Below are positions 27,036 to 36,293 of a stretch of 64,000 nucleotides of DNA, in pieces (position 1 is the first letter of the stretch; every line of letters begins with the position of its first letter). The translations under genes and the position numbers were made by a program. Source of the stretch: an uncultured Eggerthella sp. GTDB lineage: Bacteria; Actinomycetota; Coriobacteriia; Coriobacteriales; Eggerthellaceae. The stretch is from positions 50,546-114,545 of the forward strand of contig CALLDI010000012.1 of NCBI GenBank assembly GCA_937998355.1, read 5' to 3'. The notes under the pieces are model-generated. The model saw only the letters and a program-made list of their open reading frames with translations, was not told the origin of the DNA and made no database searches.

Positions 27036-28103
27036 ATGCGCGAAAAGCTTGAGAAGATCGTAGCAGCATATGGCGAGCTGGAAGCGAAGATGGGCGATCC
27101 CGCCATCGTCGCGAACCAGACCGAATACAACAAGCTTGCGAAGGACTATGCGAACCAGGGTGAACTGGCGCGTGCGGCCAAGGAATACCTCGGATTGCTC
27201 GACGACCTGGCAGCCGCGAAGGAGATGCTGGGCGATTCCGACATGAAGGAATTCGCGCAAGAAGAGATCTCCACCATCGAGGCACGTCTGCCGCAGCTCG
27301 AAGAGGATATCAAGTTCATGCTCATCCCGTCCGATCCAGCGGACGAGAAGGACATCATCGTCGAGATCCGCGCAGGTGCGGGTGGCGATGAGGCTGCCAT
27401 CTTCGCAGGCGACCTCTACAACATGTACACGCGTTTCGCGTCCGATCAAGGCTGGAAGTGCGAGACCATGGATATGCACGCCTCTGAAGCCGGTGGCTTC
27501 AAGGAGATCTCCTTCAAGATGCTGGGCGACCGCGTCTATTCCATCATGAAGTTCGAGTCGGGCGTTCATCGCGTGCAGCGTGTTCCGAAGACCGAAAGCC
27601 AGGGTCGCATCCATACCTCTACGGCGACCGTCGCCGTGCTCCCTGAAGCCGACGAGGTTGAAGTCGAGATCAACCAGAACGACCTGCGCATCGACGTGTA
27701 TCGTGCGGGTGGACCTGGTGGTCAGTGCGTCAACACGACGGACTCCGCAGTGCGCATCACGCATCTACCGACGGGTCTGGTCGTGCAATCACAGGACCAG
27801 AAATCCCAGCTCCAGAATAAGATCGCTGCGATGAGCGTTCTGCGCGCACGTTTGTACGAGAAGATGCTGGCCGATCAGCAGGCTGCTGAAGGTGCCGAAC
27901 GCCGCAGCCAGATCGGCACGGGCGATCGCTCCGAGAAGATCCGCACTTACAATGGCCCGCAGGATCGCGTGACCGATCATCGCATCGGCTACAACGGCAC
28001 CTACAATGGCGTACTGCTGGGCTCGGGCGGTGCTGGCCTGCAGGATCTTATCACCGCGCTTCAGGCGGCCGATCGCGCTGCGAAGCTGGAGAGCGCGGTC
28101 TAG
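27036..28103 (+). CDS. prfA: Peptide chain release factor 1
   Basis: A 355-residue class I release factor. The catalytic GGQ motif is in AGGPGGQCVNTTDSA (near residue 230). Codon recognition by RF1 is expected in the region before it; the tail has the family segment SQDQKSQLQNK and IGYNGTYNGVLLGSG. AGAGGGAA precedes ATG 27036. prmC, which methylates this Gln, starts 3 bases after the stop codon, so modifier and target are coexpressed. Confidence 0.97.
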   Translation: MREKLEKIVAAYGELEAKMGDPAIVANQTEYNKLAKDYANQGELARAAKEYLGLLDDLAAAKEMLGDSDMKEFAQEEISTIEARLPQLEEDIKFMLIPSDPADEKDIIVEIRAGAGGDEAAIFAGDLYNMYTRFASDQGWKCETMDMHASEAGGFKEISFKMLGDRVYSIMKFESGVHRVQRVPKTESQGRIHTSTATVAVLPEADEVEVEINQNDLRIDVYRAGGPGGQCVNTTDSAVRITHLPTGLVVQSQDQKSQLQNKIAAMSVLRARLYEKMLADQQAAEGAERRSQIGTGDRSEKIRTYNGPQDRVTDHRIGYNGTYNGVLLGSGGAGLQDLITALQAADRAAKLESAV

Positions 28104-28106
28104 TTC

Positions 28107-29201
28107 GTGGCTCCACAAGATCAAACGTGGACCGTTAAAGCTATTCTCGATTGGTGCGAGGGCTATCTGGCCAACAAGGGCGATGCGCAGCCGCGTTTGT
28201 CCGCCCAGTGGTTGCTGGGTGAGGCTATGGGGCTTTCGCGCATCGAGCTCTATACCAATCTCGATAAACCGCTTTCAGAAGAAGAACGTACTACCATGCG
28301 TGCATGGGTCGCGCGCCGTGGCCAAGGTGAGCCACTGCAGCTGATCTGCGGTACGGCACCGTTTCGCCATATGGTGTTGGAGGTCGCGCCAGGCGTGCTG
28401 ATCCCGCGTCCCGAGACCGAGGTGCTGGTGAGCGAGGTGCTCGCACAGTTCCCGGTCCCCAGGCAAGTGAGCGCCTTCGCGTTCGAGGCTGAACCCAGTG
28501 AAGGGAATGAGCCTAGGGAGTCAGGCGAACTCATCCCTGTGCGCAAAATAGGCGATAGCGTTCAGGCCACTGTTGAGGTCGCGGCTGAAAGTGCTTCAGA
28601 AACTGATCCTGCGGAACGAGAGACGAGAGCCTCCGCAGAGGGAAGTTTGTCCATCGCTCTTGACGGTGAAGGGGATCAACCTATTCGAGTGATCGATCTG
28701 TGCACGGGTTCGGGTTGCATCGCGTGCGCGCTCGCGACCGAACATCCGAACATGGAAGTGGTCGCGCTCGACATCGCGTCTGAGGCGCTCGACCTCGCGC
28801 AACGCAACGCAGAGGCTCAGGGCGTGGCGGATCGCGTTACCGTGCTCGAGAGCGATCTGCTCTCGGTTCTTATGCAGGATCCTGCGAACATCGGTGCTTT
28901 TGACGCGATCGTCTCTAACCCGCCGTATATTCCATCATCCGTTGTCGATATGCTCGATGCTGAAGTGAGCGAATTCGAACCGCGTCTCGCGTTGGACGGG
29001 GGAGCGGATGGGCTCGATCTCTTCCGTCGTTTCATCGATGATGCATTCGCACTCCTGAAACCCCGTGGCATCCTGGCGGTCGAGCTCTTCGAAGACTCGC
29101 TCGAAACCGCTCGTGCCATCACGCTCGATCATGGCTTCGCTAACACCCGCATCGTCGATGATCTCGCTGGTAAACAGCGTATTCTTGTCGCTCGCAGGTA
29201 A
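28107..29201 (+). CDS. prmC: Release factor glutamine N5-methyltransferase with an inserted segment
   Basis: A 364-residue PrmC, which methylates the GGQ glutamine of release factors. The helical N-terminal domain runs to IPRPETEVLVSEV near residue 105, the SAM-binding motif VIDLCTGSGCIACAL begins near 194 and the catalytic NPPY is near residue 271. Normal PrmC is about 280 residues; here about 80 extra residues, rich in Glu, Ser and Ala, lie between the two domains (about 112-193) with no domain I recognise. The frame is intact. Start GTG 28107, 3 bases after prfA. Confidence 0.92.
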   Translation: MAPQDQTWTVKAILDWCEGYLANKGDAQPRLSAQWLLGEAMGLSRIELYTNLDKPLSEEERTTMRAWVARRGQGEPLQLICGTAPFRHMVLEVAPGVLIPRPETEVLVSEVLAQFPVPRQVSAFAFEAEPSEGNEPRESGELIPVRKIGDSVQATVEVAAESASETDPAERETRASAEGSLSIALDGEGDQPIRVIDLCTGSGCIACALATEHPNMEVVALDIASEALDLAQRNAEAQGVADRVTVLESDLLSVLMQDPANIGAFDAIVSNPPYIPSSVVDMLDAEVSEFEPRLALDGGADGLDLFRRFIDDAFALLKPRGILAVELFEDSLETARAITLDHGFANTRIVDDLAGKQRILVARR

Positions 29202-29317
29202 AGCTTTCTATTTCAAGATGGGCAAATGCCGCTCACGCGTCATCTTGGCTCTCCTGTAGCACGCTTATGCTCGCATGTTCTTTTGATTCATAACGCTTGG
29301 AAGCGCTTCATATCGTT

Positions 29318-29347
29318 CGCCTGGTTTGTTAAACTGGGCGAGTTTTT
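29318..29347 (+). terminator. Terminator after prfA-prmC
   Basis: CGCCTGGTTT (29318-29327) pairs with AAACTGGGCG (29331-29340) through two G-T pairs around a GTT loop, followed by AGTTTTT. It ends just ahead of the next gene's ribosome site. Confidence 0.7.
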
Positions 29348-29373
29348 AGTATCTTTTCTTGAAAGGGATCCAG

Positions 29374-31173
29374 ATGAAGATCATGACGAAAACGCGCTCG
29401 ATCCTCGTTTCTCTTTTCATCGCGTTCATGCTTTCGATCGGTACCGTCTCGATCGCTTCTGCTGATGAAGCTACGACGAGCGTACCGGAATCTATCGAGG
29501 CCTCTGCCGATTCGTTGTCGACCCAGGCGGAGCAGAAGAAGCTCGTGATCCTCGATGCGATCGGAAACAAGCCTAATAATGTTGCGATCCATCTTAATAG
29601 TGGGCAATTCAACCTTTCAGTGGAAGATCCAACTCCGGGAGTCACGTACACTTGGACGACGGATCGCCCTGATATCCTGCGCGTCGTGAATGGGTCTGAT
29701 GGGGCTGATGGCCTTAAATACAATGAGGCGACCATGATCCTGACAGGCATAGGGGATAGCCCATTGGGCTATGGTCGTGTTGCCATTACGGTTCACGGGT
29801 CGGACGGATCCTCGTCCGACCCTATCACGTATCTCGTTTTCCCCGTAGATATCAATACGACAGGATACAAGTGGACGTATCCTACGAGCGCTGTCTATAC
29901 AGGCAAACCGATCACGCCCGATGTGACGATCACGGGCAATATGTACACATCCGATCCGAAGGGCGTCAAGCAGGCGTATGGAAACCTGGTGAAGGGGCGC
30001 GATTACGACATCACCTATTTGAACAACACCGCGCTTGGTACAGCGACGGTCACGGTAACGGGCAAGAATGGCTATACGGGCACACGAACCTTCATGTTCA
30101 AGATCGAGCGCCAGGTGCCTTCTACGAGCGGAGGAAACTCCTCTTCGGGCAACTCGAGCAATACGAGCGGATCGAGCGGTTCAGGTAGCTCGAATGGTTC
30201 GAGCAACGTGAATCAGTCAGGCATCGCTTCTGGTGCTGGTGCCACTACGATCACGACGCAAGCGAAGCCGAGCGCCCCGACCGTTACGGACACCTGGAAG
30301 AAGTCGGGCGGCAAATGGTGGTTTTCGTACGATAGCGCTACCAAGAAAGCTCAGAATAATAAGTCGTGGCCTAAGAACGAATGGGTCACCATCAAAGGTA
30401 AGCGCTATCACTTCAATGGAAGCGGTTATATGAATTCTGGCTGGTTCAAGAGTGGTTCTACCTGGTACTATCTCGGCTCAGATGGCGCTATGAAGACCGG
30501 CTGGCAGAAGGTGAAAGGTACGTGGTATTACCTGGCTTCCGATGGCAAGATGCAAACGGGTAAGAAGCTCATCGCGAACAAGATCTATTACTTGAATCCA
30601 TCTTCTGGTGCCATGAAGACCGGGTGGAACAAGGAGCGTTCGGGTTGGTATTACTACACGGGATCTGGCGTCATGAAGACCGGCTGGCAGAAGGTGAAGA
30701 GCAAATGGTATTACCTCGATCCGGCGAACGGCCGCATGAAGACGGGCTTCTATGATGTGAGCGGATCGCGTTACTATTCCAATGCTTCTGGCGCTATGCA
30801 GACTGGATGGCGCCAGGTGAGCGGGAAGTGGTACCACTTCAAGGGCTCTGGGGCGATGAGCAAAGGATGGGCGAAGGTGAAGAATAAGTGGTATTATCTC
30901 GACCCTTCCAGTGGCACCATGAAGACCGGTTTCTATGACGTGAAAGGATCGCGTTACTACTCTAATGGCTCGGGAGCGATGCAGACTGGTTGGAAGAAGA
31001 TATCCAACAAGTGGTATTACTTCGCTCAGTCGGGCGCTATGCAGAAGAGCAAGTGGATCGGGGGTAAGTATTGGGTCGGTTCCAATGGCGTGATGGTAAC
31101 GAGTTCCTGGGTTGATAACAACAAATACTATGTCGGTGCGAATGGAGCGTGGATCAAGAGCGCGAAGCGATGA
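29374..31173 (+). CDS. Secreted protein with C-terminal cell-wall-binding (choline-binding-type) repeats
   Basis: A 599-residue exported protein. Signal peptide residues 1-30 (cut near SIASA-DEA); a beta-rich Ig-like region about 40-240; a Gly/Ser/Asn linker (SSGNSSNTSGSSGSGSS); then about 14 repeats of the GWxxxxGxWYYxxxxGxMxTG type from residue 305 to the end. Such repeats bind the cell wall, in some bacteria through choline on teichoic acids. Here they probably hold the protein non-covalently at the surface. ATG 29374 has AAAGGGA ahead. No catalytic domain is visible, so it may be an adhesin or wall-structuring protein. Confidence 0.85.
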   Translation: MKIMTKTRSILVSLFIAFMLSIGTVSIASADEATTSVPESIEASADSLSTQAEQKKLVILDAIGNKPNNVAIHLNSGQFNLSVEDPTPGVTYTWTTDRPDILRVVNGSDGADGLKYNEATMILTGIGDSPLGYGRVAITVHGSDGSSSDPITYLVFPVDINTTGYKWTYPTSAVYTGKPITPDVTITGNMYTSDPKGVKQAYGNLVKGRDYDITYLNNTALGTATVTVTGKNGYTGTRTFMFKIERQVPSTSGGNSSSGNSSNTSGSSGSGSSNGSSNVNQSGIASGAGATTITTQAKPSAPTVTDTWKKSGGKWWFSYDSATKKAQNNKSWPKNEWVTIKGKRYHFNGSGYMNSGWFKSGSTWYYLGSDGAMKTGWQKVKGTWYYLASDGKMQTGKKLIANKIYYLNPSSGAMKTGWNKERSGWYYYTGSGVMKTGWQKVKSKWYYLDPANGRMKTGFYDVSGSRYYSNASGAMQTGWRQVSGKWYHFKGSGAMSKGWAKVKNKWYYLDPSSGTMKTGFYDVKGSRYYSNGSGAMQTGWKKISNKWYYFAQSGAMQKSKWIGGKYWVGSNGVMVTSSWVDNNKYYVGANGAWIKSAKR

Positions 31174-31204
31174 TCGCTGACTGGACAGAATGTTCGATAT
31201 CGTA

Positions 31205-31226
31205 ACGAGGAGCTTCGGCTCCTCGT
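31205..31226 (+). terminator. Stable hairpin after the first cell-wall-binding gene
   Basis: Perfect 9-base arms ACGAGGAGC and GCTCCTCGT around a TTCG tetraloop. No uninterrupted T run follows (CGTTCATAGG), so it is a weak terminator or an mRNA-stabilising hairpin. Confidence 0.5.
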
Positions 31227-31328
31227 CGTTCATAGGCATGGTTTCTTTCAGCTGTTCTTTGTTATCTTTTGCGCTATTCGATAAGATAGAGATGATATTT
31301 TCTGCAACCCCTAGATAAGGAGTATGAA

Positions 31329-33485
31329 ATGTCTCACGATTCTTTTCTCTCTATGAGCGATATTCAGAGAGGGGGTGTTGCATCAGAAGGGACAGGCGAG
31401 CGTACGTTCGCGACGAGCGTTCTTGCTCGGTGCGGTGTCGTGTTCGCCGTGGCATGCCTGCTCGCTGCTGCGCTCTTCTCATTCGCGTCTCCATCGCTCG
31501 CATATGCTGCTGATCCTGTATCGGTGGAGAAGGATGGCGTTACGTATGTATGCGTGGTCGATGAAGATGCGAATCGCATCGATGTCGTTAGCATGACGAG
31601 CTCGACCGTTACCGATGTGGTCGTTCCTGCATCTCTGACCATTTCGACCGCAGACACACCTGAAAACCCTGATCCAGGCACGACCGATCCTGTCGATCCT
31701 ACTGATCCTACCGACCCTGAGGGGACGGAAACAGAAGGAAGTGGCGATGAAGGTGGAGAGTCTGGTATCCAGACCGCCGCTGACCAGACATTCCCTGTTC
31801 GAAGCATCGAGATGGGCTCCGATATCGGCGCTATCAGATCAGTCGATGTGAGCGAGTGCACAGCGCTCACGATCTTTCAGGCTTCGAATGTCGATCTTGA
31901 GGGGCTGAAGGTCGCTGGCTGTGCAAGCCTTACGAAGCTTACCTGCTCATCAACGAAGATCTCCTCGCTCGATTTGACGGGGTGCACAGCTCTTACCGAT
32001 CTTGATTGCGCTAACAATGAGCTCGCTTCTTTGGATGTGTCGAAGGCGACCGCACTCGAATCGCTCGATTGCGCAGGTAACGAATTGACCGCTCTCGATA
32101 TCAGCAAGAATCCTGCACTCGTATATCTGGCTTGCAATAACAACCGTATCGCCGATACTACCGCGATCGAAGCGTGGCTTGCGCAGGATGGACATGAGGG
32201 CTCTGCAGCTGATCAGGCAACCACCAGTAAGGATCCTGAAGAAGGAGACGAGAGCGGTTCTGAAGAAGGAGATGGCTCCGATGACTCTGGTGCCGGTGAC
32301 GGCTCGGGTACCGGGGGAGACGACTCGGATAACGAACAAGGAAGCGGCAACGACACTGAACAGGGCGGTAACGACGATAACGGCTCTGGGTCAGATGACG
32401 AAGACCCAGTGGTCGATCCTGAGCCAGTGAACCCACCTACGGGCAAATGGGTCAAGAGCGGTGATCGCTGGTGGTACGACTATGGCAAGAGCAAGTGGGC
32501 TATCGGCTGGCTGAAGCTCGATTCCGGCACCTATTACTTCGACGAAAAAGGATGGATGCAGACCGGCTGGGAGCTCGTTGATGGCACATGGTATTACTTC
32601 AAAGCTTCGGGAGCTATGGCTACGGGCTGGGCGAAGGTGAAGAACAAGTGGTACTATCTCGATCCCGAAGACGGCAAGATGCTCACGGGCAAGCATGTCA
32701 TAAAGGAGAAGACCTACTTCCTTTCGAGCTCTGGCGCGATGGTGACCGGCTGGAACAAGGAAGATGGCATCTGGTATTACTACGAGAATTCAGGTGCGAT
32801 GAAAACAGGTTGGGTAAAGCTTAAGAACGTTTGGTATTACCTGGCTTCCGATGGCAAGATGCTCACTGGTTGGGTCGATGATGGTAAGGCAACTTACTAT
32901 ACGGATGCTTCTGGTGCCATGAAGACCGGTTGGCAGAAGATCGACGGTACCTGGTATTACTTCAAGACTTCTGGTGCGATGACCACCGGTTGGGCGAAGG
33001 TGAAGAACAAGTGGTACTATCTTGATCCCGAAGACGGCAAGATGCTCACGGGCAAGCATGTCATAAAGGAGAAGACCTACTTCCTTTCGAGCTCTGGCGC
33101 GATGGTGACCGGCTGGAACAAGGAAGATGGCATCTGGTATTACTACGAGAATTCAGGTGCGATGCAGACGGGCTGGGTCTATCTTAAGAATGCCTGGTAT
33201 CACCTTGATCGCGAGAGCGGTGCGATGCAAGTCGGCTGGCTCGAAGATAAGGATGCGAAGTACTATTTCGTCGAGTCGGGTGCGATGGTGTCTGGCTGGA
33301 AGGCTATTTCGGGCAAATGGTACTACTTCGATGAGTCAGGCGTTATGCAGGTGAGCAAATGGGTAGGCGATTATTATGTCGGTTCCGATGGCATCATGGC
33401 CACTGATTCATGGGTCGATAAGGATCAGTTCTATGTTGGAGCCGATGGCAAGAAGGATCCCACTAAACAGCGCGATGCTGCCTGA
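31329..33485 (+). CDS. Secreted leucine-rich-repeat protein with cell-wall-binding repeats
   Basis: A 718-residue exported protein with a long signal region (about 1-60, hydrophobic core RCGVVFAVACLLAAALFSF, cut near LAYA-ADP). An acidic linker with Asp-Pro-Thr units (TDPVDPTDPTDPE) follows, then leucine-rich repeats of 20-21 residues (LTxLDCxxNxLxxLDVS type, about 175-287), a very acidic Glu/Gly/Asp linker, and about 16 cell-wall-binding repeats from residue 370. It shares its C-terminal module with the upstream gene. A 174-base segment is duplicated (next feature). AAGGAG lies 6 bases ahead of ATG 31329; ATG 31324 is in another frame that stops soon. Confidence 0.85.
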   Translation: MSHDSFLSMSDIQRGGVASEGTGERTFATSVLARCGVVFAVACLLAAALFSFASPSLAYAADPVSVEKDGVTYVCVVDEDANRIDVVSMTSSTVTDVVVPASLTISTADTPENPDPGTTDPVDPTDPTDPEGTETEGSGDEGGESGIQTAADQTFPVRSIEMGSDIGAIRSVDVSECTALTIFQASNVDLEGLKVAGCASLTKLTCSSTKISSLDLTGCTALTDLDCANNELASLDVSKATALESLDCAGNELTALDISKNPALVYLACNNNRIADTTAIEAWLAQDGHEGSAADQATTSKDPEEGDESGSEEGDGSDDSGAGDGSGTGGDDSDNEQGSGNDTEQGGNDDNGSGSDDEDPVVDPEPVNPPTGKWVKSGDRWWYDYGKSKWAIGWLKLDSGTYYFDEKGWMQTGWELVDGTWYYFKASGAMATGWAKVKNKWYYLDPEDGKMLTGKHVIKEKTYFLSSSGAMVTGWNKEDGIWYYYENSGAMKTGWVKLKNVWYYLASDGKMLTGWVDDGKATYYTDASGAMKTGWQKIDGTWYYFKTSGAMTTGWAKVKNKWYYLDPEDGKMLTGKHVIKEKTYFLSSSGAMVTGWNKEDGIWYYYENSGAMQTGWVYLKNAWYHLDRESGAMQVGWLEDKDAKYYFVESGAMVSGWKAISGKWYYFDESGVMQVSKWVGDYYVGSDGIMATDSWVDKDQFYVGADGKKDPTKQRDAA
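32628..33164 (+). repeat. Recent internal duplication of 174 bases (363-base period)
   Basis: Bases 32628-32801 and 32991-33164 differ at one position only (C versus T in a Leu codon). The period of 363 bases equals 121 codons, so the frame is kept. Flanking repeats are more diverged at DNA level, marking this as a young duplication or gene conversion inside the repeat array. Confidence 0.9.
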
Positions 33486-33541
33486 CGATAGTCTCCGATA
33501 CGAGGCTCGATCGATCATACGATGAGCGCTTCGCTCTATGA

Positions 33542-33579
33542 AGAACGCCCCTGCTCAATGAGCGGGGGCGTTCTGTTTT
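33542..33579. terminator. Terminator between the convergent surface protein and P-type ATPase genes
   Basis: AGAACGCCCCTGCTC (33542-33556) and GAGCGGGGGCGTTCT (33560-33574) form a 15-base stem with one T-G pair and an AAT loop, followed by GTTTTG. It lies between converging genes and may act in both directions, though the T run favours the plus strand. Confidence 0.85.
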
Positions 33580-33627
33580 GGTGCGATCATGGTGTCGATA
33601 GCTGGGCGTTCGATAACGGATGATGCT

Positions 33628-35511
33628 TCACTTCGCTTTCAGCGCGCGCATGGCGTTCAGGATCGCGATGACCGACACTCCTACGTCAGCGAAGATCGCT
33701 TCCCACATGTTCGCGATACCGAGCGCAGCCATGACCAGCACGAGCAGCTTCACGCCGAGCGCGAATACGATGTTCTGATAGACGATGCGCATGGTCTTGC
33801 GCGAGATGCCAATGCCGTCAGCCAGGCGAGAGAGCTTGTCGTCCATGAAGACGACATCGGCTGCCTCGATCGCCGCATCCGAGCCCATCGCACCCATGGC
33901 GATGCCGACATCCGAGCGAATGAGCGCGGGTGCATCGTTGATGCCATCCCCTACGAACGCGACCTTGTCGCCCTTGGGGGTTTCATCCAGATAGCTGCGC
34001 AAGAAGTCGATCTTGCCCTCAGGCAGCAGGCCAGCATGGTATTCGTCGAGACCTGCTTCTTTCGCAATGTGAGCTGCGACCTCTTCTCGGTCGCCCGTCA
34101 GCATGACGGTATGGTGAATGCCCAATTCCTTGATGCGCGCGATAGCGGCTGCGGAATCTTCCTTGATCGTATCTTCGACCTCGATAGAGCCACGATAGGC
34201 GCCATCGATAGCGATGTGCAGCACCGTGGTCTTCGTCTCTTTGAGGGTCGCTTCGATGCCGTTCGCTTCCATCAGGCGTGCGTTGCCCGCGAGCACTACC
34301 TGACCGTCGATGATGCAACGAATGCCCTGACCTGCGATCTCGGTCGTTTCAGAGACGAGATCAAGATCGAGCGGCGCCTCGTGTTCCTTGCGGATCGATA
34401 GCGCGATGGGGTGATTGGAGTAGGCCTCGGCCATAGCAGCGATGCGCAGCAGGTCTTCGGAGGGCATCCCGACTGGAGAGATCTTCGAGACCGAGAACGT
34501 GCCCTTGGTGATGGTGCCGGTTTTATCGAAGAGGATGGTCTTCACGTGCGAGAGCGCTTCAAGGTAGTTGCTGCCCTTGATGAGGATGCCGCGTTTCGAC
34601 GCACCGCCGATGCCACCGAAGAACGAGAGTGGCACGGAGATGACCAGAGCGCACGGGCAGGAAACGACCAGGAAGATGAGCGCACGTTGGATCCAGTTCG
34701 CCCAGTCGAATCCCGTGAAGAGAGGTGGGATGATAGCGATCAGCAACGCGAGCAGACACACGATAGGCGTGTAGTAGCGCGCGAACCGTGTGATGAAGTT
34801 CTCCATGGGCGCTTTTTCGGAAGCGGCATCTTCTACGAGCTCGAGAATGCGACTGACCGTGGAGTCGTCGAATTCCTTGGTGGTTTCGACGTAGATGGTG
34901 CTCGAGAGGTTGATCGAACCACTCGCGATGGGGTCGCCCGTGAAGACGTTACGCGGCAGTGATTCGCCTGTGAGCGCGGCGGTGTCGAGCTCGGTCTCAC
35001 CCTTCACGATGATGCCGTCGAGAGGAACACGCTCGCCAGGGCGTACGACGATGGTGGTGCCGATCTCGACTTCGTCGGGGTTCACGGATTCGATCTCGCC
35101 ATCGTGTTCGATATAGGCCTGTTCAGGGCAGATGTCCATCATCTCGGCGATGGAGTCGCGCGATCTGTCGACCGCATAGTCTTCGAACAGATCGCCGATC
35201 TGATAGAACAGCATGACCGCGACCGCTTCGGGGAATTCTGCCAGACAGAGCGCGCCGATGGTGGCGACGCACATGAGGAAGTTCTCGTCGAAGATGTGGC
35301 CAGCGCGGATGTTGCGCCCTGCCTTCGCGAGCACGGGCGCGCCGAGCACGAGGTAGGGGATGAGGAAGAGGATGAGCGTTGCAACAGGATAGGGAAGCGC
35401 TGCTTGGAGACCGTTCAGCGTCGGCTCCAAGAGCGATCGCGCGATGAGCGCTACCACGAACAGTGCGGCGCCGATCGCAACACGGAGTATCTCTTTTCCT
35501 CGTTTGGTCAT
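33628..35511 (-). CDS. P1B-type heavy-metal (Zn/Cd/Pb type) transporting ATPase
   Basis: A 627-residue metal-exporting P-type ATPase. Core motifs: TGES in the actuator domain, the metal-binding membrane motif SCPCALVIS, the phosphorylation site DKTGTITKG, the HP motif in SNHPIALS and the hinge GDGINDAPAL. The CPC context (CALVISVPLSFFGGIGGASKRG, in parts) resembles ZntA/CadA rather than copper pumps. It has no N-terminal HMA domain; a separate HMA protein is encoded just upstream in the operon. Together with the adjacent ArsR/SmtB sensor it most likely exports zinc or cadmium. Exact metal is inferred. Confidence 0.9.
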   Translation of the reverse strand: MTKRGKEILRVAIGAALFVVALIARSLLEPTLNGLQAALPYPVATLILFLIPYLVLGAPVLAKAGRNIRAGHIFDENFLMCVATIGALCLAEFPEAVAVMLFYQIGDLFEDYAVDRSRDSIAEMMDICPEQAYIEHDGEIESVNPDEVEIGTTIVVRPGERVPLDGIIVKGETELDTAALTGESLPRNVFTGDPIASGSINLSSTIYVETTKEFDDSTVSRILELVEDAASEKAPMENFITRFARYYTPIVCLLALLIAIIPPLFTGFDWANWIQRALIFLVVSCPCALVISVPLSFFGGIGGASKRGILIKGSNYLEALSHVKTILFDKTGTITKGTFSVSKISPVGMPSEDLLRIAAMAEAYSNHPIALSIRKEHEAPLDLDLVSETTEIAGQGIRCIIDGQVVLAGNARLMEANGIEATLKETKTTVLHIAIDGAYRGSIEVEDTIKEDSAAAIARIKELGIHHTVMLTGDREEVAAHIAKEAGLDEYHAGLLPEGKIDFLRSYLDETPKGDKVAFVGDGINDAPALIRSDVGIAMGAMGSDAAIEAADVVFMDDKLSRLADGIGISRKTMRIVYQNIVFALGVKLLVLVMAALGIANMWEAIFADVGVSVIAILNAMRALKAK

Positions 35512-35568
35512 GGTCGGTGGTCCTCGTTCTTCGTTGGTGCTGGAGTGGTGTATATGATGCGAAGTGGT

Positions 35569-35790
35569 CTAGCGGCCAAGGATGACGCAATCCTCTTCGT
35601 ACGACGTGATGATGCGCTGCGCTTCGTCTAGGATCGCCTCGATATCGTCGCGCATGGTCTCGATCTTGAGCTTCGAGGTCATGAAGACGACCTGCGCTTT
35701 GTCCACACCATCGATCTTGTTGATGTCGTCTTCCATGCGCGCAGCGCAGTTCGCGCAACCGAGGTTCTCGAGCTTGTACGACTTCTTCAT
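35569..35790 (-). CDS. Free-standing HMA (heavy-metal-associated) domain protein
   Basis: A 73-residue ferredoxin-fold metal-binding protein. The metal site is GCANCAARME (CxxC, near residues 12-15), and a further Cys sits near the C-terminus in EEDCVILGR. It begins with AAAGGA 7 bases ahead of the ATG and ends 57 bases before the ATPase start on the same strand. The likely role is to hand metal to the pump, which lacks its own HMA domain. Confidence 0.85.
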   Translation of the reverse strand: MKKSYKLENLGCANCAARMEDDINKIDGVDKAQVVFMTSKLKIETMRDDIEAILDEAQRIITSYEEDCVILGR

Positions 35791-35866
35791 GAGGGATCCT
35801 TTCTCGCGTCGACGCGCACCGGGCGCATCGGTCGTTCGATCTGCTATCGGTGTTCGTATTCTGCAG

Positions 35867-36211
35867 CTACTCGCAGATATGCGTGAGGCCTTGCGAGAGC
35901 ATGGCGTAGACGTGGTCGTCTGCTAGGGAATAGGTGACGTTCTTGCCATCGCGCGTGAACTTCACCAGGCGTGCTTGCTTGAGCACGCGCAGCTGGTGGG
36001 ATACAGCGCTTTGGGATACGCCTACGATCTCTGCGATATCGTTCACGTAGAGATCGCCATTCATGAGAGCATAGAGGATCTTGATGCGTGTGGTGTCGCC
36101 AAAGGTCTTGAATAGATCGGCCAGATCGTAGAGCAGTTCTTCATCAGGCAGCGTCTCGCCTTCGCCTACCACGCTCATGAGGTTCTCTGCAGTATGCTTG
36201 TCTTCTGTCAT
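35867..36211 (-). CDS. ArsR/SmtB-family zinc-sensing repressor
   Basis: A 114-residue winged-helix repressor: helix-turn-helix VNDIAEIVGVSQSAVSHQLRVL (read in two parts) and a beta-wing (KFTRDGKNVTYSL). The last helix carries Asp-x-His-x10-His-x2-Glu (starting in ADDHVYAM and ending THICE), the alpha-5 metal site of SmtB/CzrA zinc and cobalt sensors. The alpha-3 cysteine site of cadmium/arsenic sensors is absent. It heads the operon with the HMA protein and ATPase and would release its operator when zinc binds. Confidence 0.9.
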   Translation of the reverse strand: MTEDKHTAENLMSVVGEGETLPDEELLYDLADLFKTFGDTTRIKILYALMNGDLYVNDIAEIVGVSQSAVSHQLRVLKQARLVKFTRDGKNVTYSLADDHVYAMLSQGLTHICE

Positions 36212-36222
36212 GCTACATCCTT

Positions 36223-36252
36223 ACATATGAACATCTGTTCATATGTTATCAA
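36223..36252 (-). promoter_or_regulatory. Operator and promoter of the metal-efflux operon
   Basis: ACATATGAACA-TC-TGTTCATATGT (36223-36246) is a perfect 11-2-11 palindrome matching the known SmtB/CzrA operator pattern ATGAACA...TGTTCAT. On the minus strand TTGATA (36252-36247) makes a good -35 box, and the palindrome fills the spacer and the -10 region. Repressor binding would exclude RNA polymerase. Confidence 0.88.
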
Positions 36253-36293
36253 GAAGAGGATCGCTGTCAAGTGGAAATATGCAGGATCCTGCC

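Noticed and set aside
31324..31353. ATG 31324 as start of the leucine-rich-repeat protein
   Set aside because: It is in a different frame that stops after a few codons, and the ribosome site is one base away; ATG 31329 has proper spacing.
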